In this document: positions 17,562-24,478 of the stretch, one piece after another
Layout of the letters: each line of letters begins with the position of its first letter
How positions within the stretch are numbered: position 1 is the first letter of the stretch
Source of the DNA: a virus
Length of the DNA stretch: 39,317 nucleotides
Reading direction: 5' to 3' (one strand)
IMG/VR virus record: IMGVR_UViG_3300024430_000006
Location: 1 to 39,317 of that record
Made by a program: the position numbers and the translations under genes
The notes under the pieces: generated by a model
Told to the model about the DNA's origin: nothing
Seen by the model: the letters and a program-made list of their open reading frames with translations, nothing else
Database searches by the model: none

Positions 17562-18376
17562 CCCGCATCGTCAGCCGCGCCGAATGGGGCACGCGGTATC
17601 CCGAGCTCTATCTGCGCAACGCCGTCCTTCGGGCCCCCCTCGGCGAGATGGTGGCTCACACGGAGGCCGGTTCGACGGAACCGCCCCGAGACGAGTTCGC
17701 CCACATGCGGGCGATCGAGCGCTTCCACGTCGAAGGCCAAGGGTGGAGCGGCGTCGGCTACCCGTTCGTCATCGAGCAGCCCGGCACGATCCTCGAGGGG
17801 CGCGGCTGGCTGCGACAGGGTGCCCACACCGAGACCCGCAATGCGACGGCCGAGGCGTTCTGCTTCGCCGGACACGGCGACAAGAAGCCGGCGACCGAGG
17901 CGCAGTGGGCCAGCGCGCGGTGGCTCATCGGCGAGGGCATCCGCATCGGCGCTCTCGTTCCCAACCCGAAGATCACCGGCCATCGGGACTACTCGCTCAA
18001 GGGCAAGAGCTGTCCCGGGAACCTGATCTACCCGCACATCGGCCGGCTCCGGGGCATCACCGGGCCCGTCGACGAGGAGGACGACATGTTCACCGACAAG
18101 GACCGTGAGCTCCTCCAGGCGCTGCACGACGACCTCGCCATCGCCAAGGGCCGCAACGGGCACGTGCTCCTGCGAGACATCGGCGCCAAGGTCACCGACC
18201 CGAACGCGGTCCTCTACACGACCGCGGCGAAGGTCTCGACCATCCTCGACAAGGTCGAGCAGATGGCGAAGATCGAGAGCGACCCGCGCGCCATCGCCGA
18301 GGCCATCGTGTCTGCGTTGCCCCGGCAGGACGTCGACGCCGTGGTCGATGCCATCGCCGAGCGGCTGAAGAGCTGA
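17558..18376 (+). CDS. Endolysin, N-acetylmuramoyl-L-alanine amidase
   Basis: 272 aa. Residues 1-165 are an Amidase_2/PGRP zinc amidase cleaving the amide bond between MurNAc and L-Ala: Zn ligands H34 (VAHTEAG), H142 (GHRDYS) and C152 (KSCPG), with the WSGVGYPFVI strand. Residues ~176-272 (MFTDKDRELL...VVDAIAERLK) form a helical C-terminal region like that of many actinophage lysins, probably for wall attachment or oligomerisation. No signal peptide is visible, so export needs a holin. Confidence 0.92.
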   Translation: MTRIVSRAEWGTRYPELYLRNAVLRAPLGEMVAHTEAGSTEPPRDEFAHMRAIERFHVEGQGWSGVGYPFVIEQPGTILEGRGWLRQGAHTETRNATAEAFCFAGHGDKKPATEAQWASARWLIGEGIRIGALVPNPKITGHRDYSLKGKSCPGNLIYPHIGRLRGITGPVDEEDDMFTDKDRELLQALHDDLAIAKGRNGHVLLRDIGAKVTDPNAVLYTTAAKVSTILDKVEQMAKIESDPRAIAEAIVSALPRQDVDAVVDAIAERLKS

Positions 18377-18756
18377 TGTCGATCGACCCCGCCGGCACGA
18401 TCCTGACCGTGGCGGCGGTGGTCGGCGCCCTCATCATCGGCATCGGCGGAATCGGCCAGCTTCGAGGCAGCCGCCACAAGGACATGATCGCCGCCCAGGC
18501 CGGCATCATCGACATGCACGAGAAGCGACGGGTCGAGACCGACCGCCGTCTGGCCGAGCTCGAGGCGCAGATGGTGATCCTGCGCTCGTCATGGATCAAG
18601 GACGTCGGCCACGAGATCGCCGTCGAGGTCGGACGGGAGGTGTCCGGTGCCGTGAACGCGGCGCTCCTGCCCTTTCTCGACAGCTTGAACAGCCGGCTCG
18701 AAGCAGTCGAAGGCCGGCGGCCGCCCACGACGAGGAGCCGTGCGAGTGACAAGTGA
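18376..18756 (+). CDS. Membrane-anchored coiled-coil lysis protein
   Basis: 126 aa; ATG overlaps the amidase stop (TGATG). One transmembrane segment (about residues 8-28, AGTILTVAAVVGALIIGIGG) is followed by a long charged helix (MHEKRRVETDRRLAELEAQM), with a second helical half. The topology and position next to the endolysin suggest a holin-associated or spanin-like function. There is no sequence family I can name. Confidence 0.65.
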   Translation: MSIDPAGTILTVAAVVGALIIGIGGIGQLRGSRHKDMIAAQAGIIDMHEKRRVETDRRLAELEAQMVILRSSWIKDVGHEIAVEVGREVSGAVNAALLPFLDSLNSRLEAVEGRRPPTTRSRASDK

Positions 18757-19138
18757 GACTGGCATCCCGGCTATCGACCGCCTCGTCGCGTCGGAACGGC
18801 GCAACCGGTGGCGCACAGTCAGTCTCCTGTGCCTCTTCGCCGCCCTGGCCGTCTTCACGAGCACGGTGATCGCTGACCTGTCGGCTTCGCTCAACCGGCG
18901 CTCGGTGGTCGTCGAGTATCAGGCGAACGTGGCGCAGCAAACAAGCTGCCGGAACGACATCATCAACGACTACCGCCTGTTCGCGATCCAGCTCTTCGAC
19001 GCCGTGATCGAGACGGACATGCCGCGCCGGGAGCGGATCAGGGCCGAGCTCAAGGCGAAGCGTCCCGCCCTCGAGGACCGGATCGCCCATATCGACGTGC
19101 TCTGTCCGCCGGTGACGCCGCCGGCGGACGACGAGTGA
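18746..19138 (+). CDS. Single-pass membrane protein of the lysis cassette
   Basis: 130 aa from GTG 18746, which has GAGGAG eight bases upstream; an in-frame GTG at 18740 is possible but too close to that site. One hydrophobic helix (TVSLLCLFAALAVFTSTVIA, about residues 25-44) is preceded by basic residues. A predicted extracytoplasmic helical region with two Cys (QTSCRND, DVLCPP) that could pair follows. Overlaps the next gene by 4 bp. Probably helps lysis; exact role unknown. Confidence 0.65.
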   Translation: MTSETGIPAIDRLVASERRNRWRTVSLLCLFAALAVFTSTVIADLSASLNRRSVVVEYQANVAQQTSCRNDIINDYRLFAIQLFDAVIETDMPRRERIRAELKAKRPALEDRIAHIDVLCPPVTPPADDE

Positions 19139-19389
19139 CCCCGGAGGACGCTGACCAGGCGGTCGACGAAGCTCGCCGACAGGCCCGTCGTGCCCGGTTC
19201 ATGTCGGCCGTGTGGTGGGTGCAGGTGCCGCTCGTCTCGGTCGCCTACTGGTTGATCTCGACCGAGCAACCCATCGAGAAGGCCATGCTCGTGTACCTCG
19301 CCTGCGTCTCGCTCATCGCGAACGCCGTCACCTACTCCGGCAAGGCGACGGCCGCCGAGGCGAAGCAAGCCGGCTACGACCACCCCTAG
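19135..19389 (+). CDS. Putative holin (two transmembrane helices)
   Basis: 84 aa; GTG start overlaps the preceding stop. A charged N-terminus (EDADQAVDEARRQARRARF), two hydrophobic segments (about 23-41 and 49-66) and a short charged tail match the class II holin layout. Lies two genes after the amidase. Either this or the next gene could be the main holin, with the other acting as antiholin. Confidence 0.6.
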   Translation: MTPEDADQAVDEARRQARRARFMSAVWWVQVPLVSVAYWLISTEQPIEKAMLVYLACVSLIANAVTYSGKATAAEAKQAGYDHP

Positions 19390-19402
19390 AAGGAGCCCCG
19401 CC

Positions 19403-19630
19403 ATGAGCCCTCGAGTCGTCGCGCTCGCGCGCGCCATTATCCTCGCCGCCCTCAGCGCCGCCATCGGCGCGGCGATCACCGCGGCAACGGCCCACGATTG
19501 GGGCGATCTGGCGCCCTACGCCCCGATCGCCATCGCCGTGCTTCGCCTGCTCGAGGGCGTCGTGCTCGATCGTCAGCAGGAGCCGCAAGAGGGCGTGCTC
19601 GGCGGCAAGGCGGCCGAGGTGCGGGCATGA
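19403..19630 (+). CDS. Putative holin/antiholin (two transmembrane helices)
   Basis: 75 aa with AAGGAG upstream of ATG 19403. Hydrophobic helices at about residues 5-29 (Ala/Ile-rich) and 37-53 are separated by HDWGDLAPY, with a polar C-terminus. Small size, two helices and location in the lysis cassette support a holin-type role. Overlaps the next gene (ATGA). Confidence 0.6.
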   Translation: MSPRVVALARAIILAALSAAIGAAITAATAHDWGDLAPYAPIAIAVLRLLEGVVLDRQQEPQEGVLGGKAAEVRA

Positions 19631-20748
19631 TCCGGCGTCGTTTCGCCGTGATCGTCGCCGCTGTCTCGACCGTCCTCGTCGGTGGACTCCTTGTCCAGGC
19701 CGGCACCTCCGGGGCAGCCCCGGTGACGAAAATCGGGATGTCCACGCCCCGCAGCGACTGGGACCTGCGCCTGAGCCAGACCGGCCCGGTGCACGCACGT
19801 CGGCTGTTCGATCAGCTCGCGTCGCCGGCCGACACGGTCACGCTCGCCCGTGACGAGGTCGAGGCCGGCCGCTACCCGATCCTGTCGTTCAAGCTCCCGA
19901 ACGATGACTGGGCCGGCGCCGCGGCGGGACAGTACGACACGCAGCTCCGCAACCTGGCGGCGCAGCTCGACGCCATCCCTGGTGACCTGTTCATCACCGT
20001 CCACCATGAGCCGAACAACGACGGCACCGCGGCCAACTTCGCCGCCATGCAACGCCGGGTGCTGCCCATCCTCCGGGCTCCCGACAACGTCGAGGCGGGG
20101 GTCATCATGAACGGCTTCATCTTCCGGGACTGGACCGACGCCCAGATCGCCCAGTGGCTCCCGGCCGACGTGATCGAGCTGTCCGAGATCGTGGCTGCGG
20201 ACTTCTACCAGTTCGGGACCGAGCAGAACCCCGACCCCGACAACACCGCGGGCATGAAGATCAGAGACTTCTCAGCGTGGGCGACGCGGGTCGGTGCGGA
20301 CCGGTTGGGCGTGGGGGAGTACAACGGTTGGACCGCCGAGGCCGTCGGCGATGCCGGTGACGCCGTGCTCGAGGATCCCCGCTACGTCTTCGCTGCCGTC
20401 TTCAACAGCGATAACGGCGAACTGGGCTTCGTGCTCTCGGGCGAGCGGTTGGAGGAGTTCAAGGAGACGGTGCGAGAGTCCGAGGCGCTCGGTGAGCCCA
20501 CCACCACGACGTCTCAGCCTCCGACCACGACCACCACGGAGCCGCCGACCACCACCACCACCGAGGCTCCGACGACCACTACGACGGAGCCGCCGACGAC
20601 CACGACCACCGAGCCGCCGACGACGACTACCACGGTCCCGCCCGGGCCCACGGACGAGGAGCTCGTCACCGAGGCCATGTCGCGCCTGGACAGCGCACGG
20701 GCCGAACTCGACGCGGCCCAGGCGGCGCTCGAGCAGCTCGGTGGTTAG
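19627..20748 (+). CDS. Secreted glycoside hydrolase-like protein
   Basis: 373 aa. Signal peptide at residues 1-30 (MIRRRF, hydrophobic core, then SGAAP). The TIM-barrel-like domain at 35-285 has FITVHHEPNND with E128 and GVGEYNG with E231, the spacing and motif style of acid/base and nucleophile in GH26/clan-A glycosidases. A low-complexity linker of PPTTTTTE units spans about 290-340, followed by a C-terminal helix (DEELVTEAMSRLDSARAEL). Such linkers are typical of secreted actinobacterial proteins. It may degrade envelope or capsular glycan during lysis, or be a lysogenic conversion factor. Confidence 0.65.
   Translation: MIRRRFAVIVAAVSTVLVGGLLVQAGTSGAAPVTKIGMSTPRSDWDLRLSQTGPVHARRLFDQLASPADTVTLARDEVEAGRYPILSFKLPNDDWAGAAAGQYDTQLRNLAAQLDAIPGDLFITVHHEPNNDGTAANFAAMQRRVLPILRAPDNVEAGVIMNGFIFRDWTDAQIAQWLPADVIELSEIVAADFYQFGTEQNPDPDNTAGMKIRDFSAWATRVGADRLGVGEYNGWTAEAVGDAGDAVLEDPRYVFAAVFNSDNGELGFVLSGERLEEFKETVRESEALGEPTTTTSQPPTTTTTEPPTTTTTEAPTTTTTEPPTTTTTEPPTTTTTVPPGPTDEELVTEAMSRLDSARAELDAAQAALEQLGG
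20499..20650 (+). repeat. Low-complexity Pro/Thr linker repeats
   Basis: Five or so near-identical ~24-bp units encode PPTTTTTE/A within the secreted glycosidase-like gene. They are in frame and coding, and represent a flexible, probably O-glycosylated linker rather than a regulatory array. Confidence 0.8.
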
Positions 20749-20762
20749 GTCGTAGCGGTTAG

Positions 20763-22412
20763 ATGGCCCTGACGCTCGCCCTCAACGGGACCGCCGTTCA
20801 CACATCCACCGATGCGTCGTCGTACAACTATTCGGCCGATCTGACAGCCGGCAAGGTCTACTTCCTCTGCGTCAACGTCACCGGGGCCACGGCTCCGACC
20901 ATTACCCCCACCGCAACGGGCGAGACCTTCACCCCTATAGAGAATGAGCTATGGGGCACCTCCAACATTCGCCGTGCCGCCTGCTGGTGGTTCGTGGCGT
21001 CTTCCACGGGGGCGAAGACCATTGCCATCGCCTGCGGTGTCACCGCGCAGAGCATCCATGCGGTGCTGGTGGAGGCCACCGACGTCGATACCACGACGCC
21101 CGTCGTGCAATCGGAAACGGCTATCCACGCGAGCGATACGGGAGCCGTTGGCGTCACGCTGCCATCGGGGGCGGCAAGCGCTGACAACCGCACCTTGTTC
21201 TTCTACGTCAACCGTCAGGGCTCTGGCGCCACCATCACCCCCGAGGCCGATCACACGGTTCTCACCAGTGCTTCGGTCGCGTCGCCCACGTCCACCTGCC
21301 AGGTGTCGTACAACCCCGACGCCTTCGAGCAGGACCCGACCACCACAGTCAGCTCGTTCAACAATTCCATTGCCACCGCTATCGAGGTGGCGGCGGCGCC
21401 GACTGGCGTTACCGAGGCAATCGGCCGGGCGGTCGAGGTGGACGCGGCCCGAGCCGTCGGACGGTCGAAGGCCCGGGTGCTCGCTCGAGCCGTGGAGACC
21501 GGCGCAGCTCGAGTTCTTGCAAGGGCGAAGGCCCGGGTCGTCGGGCGTGCCGCCGAGGTCGATGCGGCCCGGGCGCTCACGGCATCGAAGGCCCAGGCGA
21601 TCGGTCGGGCGGCCGAGGTTGATGACGCCCGTCCCCTGACCGCATCGAAGGCTAGGGCCATCGACCGGGCGACGGAGACGGACGCGGCCCGGACGTTCGG
21701 CACATCGAAGCTGCTAACCCTCGGTCGGGCGACAGAGACGGATGCCGCCCGCAGCATCACCCCGAATCTCGCCGGCACGACCTCGGCCGAGATCGGGCGC
21801 GCCCTCGAGGCCGACGACGCCCGGGCATTCACCGCCTCGAAGCTCCGCACGATCGGGCGGGCGACCGAGGTCGATGACGCCCGGGCATTCACCGCCTCGA
21901 AGGCACGCACGATCGGTCGGGCCACCGAGCTCGGCGACGCTCGCACGATCACGCCGAACCTGGCCGGCACGACCTCGACGGCCACCGGCCGGGCGCTCGA
22001 GGTCGACGACGCTCGAGCCTTCACCGTCTCGAAGGTCCGGGCTATCGGGCGTTCCGTCGAGGCCGACGATGCCCGGGCGATCACCTGGGCGAGGGCGGTC
22101 GAGCTGGGTCGGGCCCTCGAGGTGGACGACGCCCGATCGCTCACCGTCGCTCGCTCGGTCACGCTCGGCCCCGCCACCGAGCTCGAGGTCGCCCGCACCC
22201 TGGCCGCTGGCAAGGCCCTCACGATCGGCCAGGCGGCCGAATCCGATGCCGCCCGGGCGATCACCCGCCTCGGTGGCTTGTCGCCCCTCCTGCGAGACCT
22301 GACGGCCTCAGCGGGGCCCCTCCGGCGCAGCGCGTCGGCAAGGGCGCTCGTCAAACAGAGCTCGACCAGCGACGTGAGTCGCTTCGTCGGCGCCACCCCC
22401 ATCACCACCTGA
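20763..22412 (+). CDS. Tail fibre with 14 tandem 20-residue repeats
   Basis: 549 aa. Residues 1-217 are a β-sandwich with the same general arrangement as the N-terminus of the protein at 15185. Residues 218-505 consist of 14 tandem units with consensus near IGRAxExDDARxxTxSKAR; units 6 and 9 are 24 residues long with PNLAGTTS inserted. A basic C-terminal segment (SPLLRDLTASAGPLRRSASARA) ends the protein. Likely a trimeric fibre shaft with an adhesion head. Similar GRA/GQA-E-D repeats occur in other actinophage tail proteins; their structure is not known to me. Confidence 0.72.
   Translation: MALTLALNGTAVHTSTDASSYNYSADLTAGKVYFLCVNVTGATAPTITPTATGETFTPIENELWGTSNIRRAACWWFVASSTGAKTIAIACGVTAQSIHAVLVEATDVDTTTPVVQSETAIHASDTGAVGVTLPSGAASADNRTLFFYVNRQGSGATITPEADHTVLTSASVASPTSTCQVSYNPDAFEQDPTTTVSSFNNSIATAIEVAAAPTGVTEAIGRAVEVDAARAVGRSKARVLARAVETGAARVLARAKARVVGRAAEVDAARALTASKAQAIGRAAEVDDARPLTASKARAIDRATETDAARTFGTSKLLTLGRATETDAARSITPNLAGTTSAEIGRALEADDARAFTASKLRTIGRATEVDDARAFTASKARTIGRATELGDARTITPNLAGTTSTATGRALEVDDARAFTVSKVRAIGRSVEADDARAITWARAVELGRALEVDDARSLTVARSVTLGPATELEVARTLAAGKALTIGQAAESDAARAITRLGGLSPLLRDLTASAGPLRRSASARALVKQSSTSDVSRFVGATPITT
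21414..22277 (+). repeat. 60-bp tandem coding repeat (14 units)
   Basis: Twelve 60-bp and two 72-bp units, in frame, add up exactly to this span. Units begin with variants of ATCGGTCGGGCG..GAG. Units 7-8 and the long units 6 and 9 are especially alike, pointing to recent duplication of a three-unit block. Two further copies occur in the gene at 15185 (near 15915-16035). Confidence 0.92.
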
Positions 22413-22431
22413 CCCGAAAAGGAGGCCCACC

Positions 22432-22893
22432 GTGGCCGACGGAGTGTTCAACATCGCGAAGGGCCGTGTCCGCGGCTACACCGATCAGGTCGGCGTCGGA
22501 AACGCCGCCCTTGTCGTCGTGCTCCTGAAGAGCGCCGGCATCGAGGCCGACGACGCGCTCAACAACCACGACACGCTGGCGGCGATCCTCGCCGCCGCGA
22601 ACGACGAGGCCGATTTCACGAACTACGCCCGCAAGGTCGTCACCTCGGTCACCCCGACCGTCGATGACACGGCGAACGACCTCGACCTCGTGATCGGCAA
22701 CCAGGAGTGGACGTCGGCCGGCGGCGCGTCAAACAACACGCTCGCGAAGATCCTCGTGTGCTTCGACCCCGACACAACCGGTGGCACCGACAGCGCCATC
22801 GTGCCCCTCACCTACCACGACTTCGCCGTCACGACGGACGGGTCGAACCTGACGGCCGAGGAGCCGGCCAACGGCTTTTTCGGCGCCTCGTGA
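22432..22893 (+). CDS. Conserved phage structural-region protein
   Basis: 153 aa from GTG 22432, after AAAAGGAGG. It opens MADGVFNIAKGRVRGYTDQV, a start seen in small proteins of late operons of actinophages, and contains SAGIEADDALNNHDTLAAILA and a β-rich C-terminal half (LAKILVCFDPDTTGGTDSAI). Probably a tail or head accessory component. No catalytic motif. Overlaps the next gene by 4 bp. Confidence 0.7.
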   Translation: MADGVFNIAKGRVRGYTDQVGVGNAALVVVLLKSAGIEADDALNNHDTLAAILAAANDEADFTNYARKVVTSVTPTVDDTANDLDLVIGNQEWTSAGGASNNTLAKILVCFDPDTTGGTDSAIVPLTYHDFAVTTDGSNLTAEEPANGFFGAS

Positions 22894-23180
22894 TCGCCCT
22901 GCCCTCGACCTCGGTCGAGTACCTCCGAACGACGGTGGAGGCGAGCGGCGACCCGACCGGGACGGCGCCGGCGTTCGCCTTCACCGTCACGGCCGACGAC
23001 CCGGAGGCCGGCGACTGGCACGACGGCGAATGGGTCGGGGGCACCACCTACGACGCCCGCATTCTCGTCGGCCCCGGCACCGACGTCGTGCTCACCGAGG
23101 GCCGCTACCTGGCGTGGATCAAGGTCACCGACAACCCGGAGGTGATCGTCATGCGGTGCGGCGAGGTGACCGTCACCTAG
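22890..23180 (+). CDS. Small β-rich structural protein
   Basis: A 96-aa ORF; GTG start overlaps the previous stop. Predicted Ig-like β-sandwich (EYLRTTVEASGDPTG, FAFTVTADDPEAGDW, GRYLAWIKVTDNPE, VMRCGEVTV). Proteins of this shape are common minor structural or decoration components. It is the last gene of the rightward late block and is followed by a terminator. Confidence 0.68.
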   Translation: MIALPSTSVEYLRTTVEASGDPTGTAPAFAFTVTADDPEAGDWHDGEWVGGTTYDARILVGPGTDVVLTEGRYLAWIKVTDNPEVIVMRCGEVTVT

Positions 23181-23208
23181 CTGTCGGCTCCGGTACGATG
23201 TCATTCTC

Positions 23209-23254
23209 TGCCCCGCCCTCGCCTGGGATTCCGCCCCCGGGCCAGGGCGGGGCA
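23209..23254. terminator. Bidirectional hairpin between convergent genes
   Basis: Perfect 11-bp arms TGCCCCGCCCT (23209-23219) and AGGGCGGGGCA (23244-23254) with a 24-nt loop. It sits between the end of the late operon and the end of the leftward lipoprotein gene, so it can end transcription from both sides. Confidence 0.8.
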
Positions 23255-23263
23255 GCGTCGCGT

Positions 23264-23797
23264 CTAGACGTCGGTCATGCAGACCGACGGGTCAGCCAGG
23301 AACCAGCGCCACGAGCCCTCGGCGACGACGAGATGCATCGTGTCGGTGAAGGATTCGCCGTCGATCGACAGCGTGAACGTCACGGCGGTCGTGGGTGTCA
23401 CCACGTCGACGCCCGGGATCGTGTACTGCTCCGGGTATGTCTCGTCGATCTCGACCTCGGCGTCGGCGTACCCGCCCCATCCTTGCTCTTCGGCGCAGGC
23501 CACATAGGCGGCCTCGCTCACGAGCTCCTGTTGCAACGGGTGGAGCGTCGCGTACAACCGGCCCCATTGGCCGGCGCCCGCCTGCTCGAGCTGCAGCCGG
23601 GTGGCGTCCTCGACCGAGCCCGGGTCGGGTGCCTCCGTCGTGGTGGGGCCAGGCTCCGGCGCCTCCGTCGTCGCGGACGCCGGTGCCTGAGTCCCCGTCG
23701 GTGCGGCCGCCCCGTCGTCGTCACCCCCGCCGCAGGCGAACAGCGACAGGACGACCGCGATCGTGGCCGAGGTGCGGGTGATCAGGGCACGGGTCAT
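23264..23797 (-). CDS. Predicted lipoprotein, prophage-expressed candidate
   Basis: 177 aa from ATG 23797 (an in-frame GTG 23806 adds three residues). Type II signal peptide with lipobox LFAC (C22), then Gly/Asp-rich and Thr/Pro/Glu-rich stretches. The globular domain (~60-177) is αβ, with VEDATRLQLEQAG...LVSEAAYVACAEEQ followed by β-strands VTFTLSIDG and WRWFLADPS, like NTF2-type lipoproteins. It is transcribed against the late genes, next to attP, as expected for a lysogenic conversion gene. Surface lipoproteins of temperate phages sometimes block superinfection; that role is only inferred here. Confidence 0.8.
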   Translation of the reverse strand: MTRALITRTSATIAVVLSLFACGGGDDDGAAAPTGTQAPASATTEAPEPGPTTTEAPDPGSVEDATRLQLEQAGAGQWGRLYATLHPLQQELVSEAAYVACAEEQGWGGYADAEVEIDETYPEQYTIPGVDVVTPTTAVTFTLSIDGESFTDTMHLVVAEGSWRWFLADPSVCMTDV

Positions 23798-23804
23798 AGC
23801 GAAC

Positions 23805-23810
23805 ACTGTA
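23805..23810 (-). promoter_or_regulatory. -10 element for a probably leaderless lipoprotein mRNA
   Basis: On the minus strand TACAGT lies seven bases before ATG 23797, so transcription would begin at or next to the start codon. No Shine-Dalgarno is present. A -35 match is poor. Leaderless mRNAs are common in actinobacteria. Confidence 0.4.
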
Positions 23811-23895
23811 CGCTCCGTGCGTGCCCGGTTGCGTGCCGAAACTGAGACGATTCACCCCTATGCAACCGATCCGTGCAGTGTGCGCTCTACGTTTA

Positions 23896-23998
23896 CGCAG
23901 GTCAGAGGCCCTTTAGCGGATCGGGAGCGTGTAACAATCGCTCTCTTAATCCGCAGGTTCCGGGTTCGAGTCCCGGGGGGCGCACCATCTGACCTGCG
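23896..23998. other. attP: Phage attachment site attP (tRNA-Lys 3' half)
   Basis: Bases 23941-23987 reproduce the 3' half of a tRNA-Lys gene: anticodon loop CTCTTAA (anticodon CUU), 3' anticodon stem TCCGC, variable loop, complete T-arm (CCGGG TTCGAGT CCCGG), acceptor strand GGGGCGC and ACCA. No matching 5' half (GCGCCCC...) lies upstream, so this is not an intact tRNA gene but the identity segment of a tRNA-targeting integrase. The core is flanked by an 11-bp inverted repeat (CGCAGGTCAGA 23896-23906, TCTGACCTGCG 23988-23998). Bases 23916-23954 can form a long hairpin. The integrase gene begins 490 bp downstream. Confidence 0.85.
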
Positions 23999-24070
23999 GG
24001 TTTGCCTCCCGACCAGGGTAGCACCGTCCTCCTGCATGGCGGATGCATGGCGAATCGTTGCGCGACGGCG

Positions 24071-24076
24071 TACTGT
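24071..24076 (+). promoter_or_regulatory. -10 element upstream of the integrase pair
   Basis: TACTGT ends six bases before ATG 24083, again predicting a leaderless or near-leaderless transcript that would cover the small ORF and the overlapping integrase gene. The -35 region is not convincing. Confidence 0.35.
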
Positions 24077-24082
24077 GCCGGT

Positions 24083-24478
24083 ATGACGAAGCAGGCGTGG
24101 CAGACCCCGGCGTTGGCTGCGCTCATCGAGAAGTGCTACGCCACGATCGAAAGCGAGCCCACTGTCCTCCTAGAGCATGACGGTGGGCCCTACGGCCTCG
24201 CCGCCGACATCGTTGTCGCAAGGCTCTACGGGTTCGACGAACAGCTCGATCACGAGTGGCGCATCCCGCGCATCGAGTCGGAGCTACGAACGCCGATCAT
24301 GCCGAGACTTTCGGCCGTTCCTAGTGATGTTGTCGCCTCGCCGATGACTCGCACAGGGCGGTACGTCCTGCAAAGCAACTACGCCTCGGCGAACATCGCC
24401 GGCGAGTATGTAGTGCCTCTCGCCCCTTGGAAGCCAGCCGTCTCCGTGCTCTGCTTGCGGTACCGCCGTAGGTCGTGA
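24083..24478 (+). CDS. Unknown protein coupled to the integrase
   Basis: 131 aa from ATG 24083. Not recognised. An N-terminal helix (TPALAALIEKCYATIESE) is followed by LEHDGGPYGLAADIVVARLYG and a β-rich C-terminal half (GRYVLQSNYASANIAGEYVV). GC content is lower than in the neighbouring integrase. The stop overlaps the integrase start by 4 bp, so the two are probably translated together. It could modulate recombination, but nothing in the sequence shows this. Confidence 0.55.
   Translation: MTKQAWQTPALAALIEKCYATIESEPTVLLEHDGGPYGLAADIVVARLYGFDEQLDHEWRIPRIESELRTPIMPRLSAVPSDVVASPMTRTGRYVLQSNYASANIAGEYVVPLAPWKPAVSVLCLRYRRRS

Noticed and set aside
15041-18163. 1040-aa open frame on the minus strand
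   Set aside because: It lies opposite well-supported tail and amidase genes; long antisense frames are expected in GC-rich DNA and the sequence is low-complexity Arg/Gly/Val/Asp-rich.
21414-22277. Regular 60-bp repeats as a possible CRISPR array
   Set aside because: The period is entirely in-frame coding, with no distinction between conserved repeat and variable spacer, and no cas genes.
23912-23987. An intact tRNA-Lys gene
   Set aside because: Only the 3' half is present; no 5' acceptor strand GCGCCCC or D-arm matches upstream, so a functional cloverleaf cannot form.
23902-24126. Minus-strand ORF with a PPGLEPGTCGL segment
   Set aside because: It is the antisense translation of the tRNA 3' half in attP, a well-known false gene pattern.
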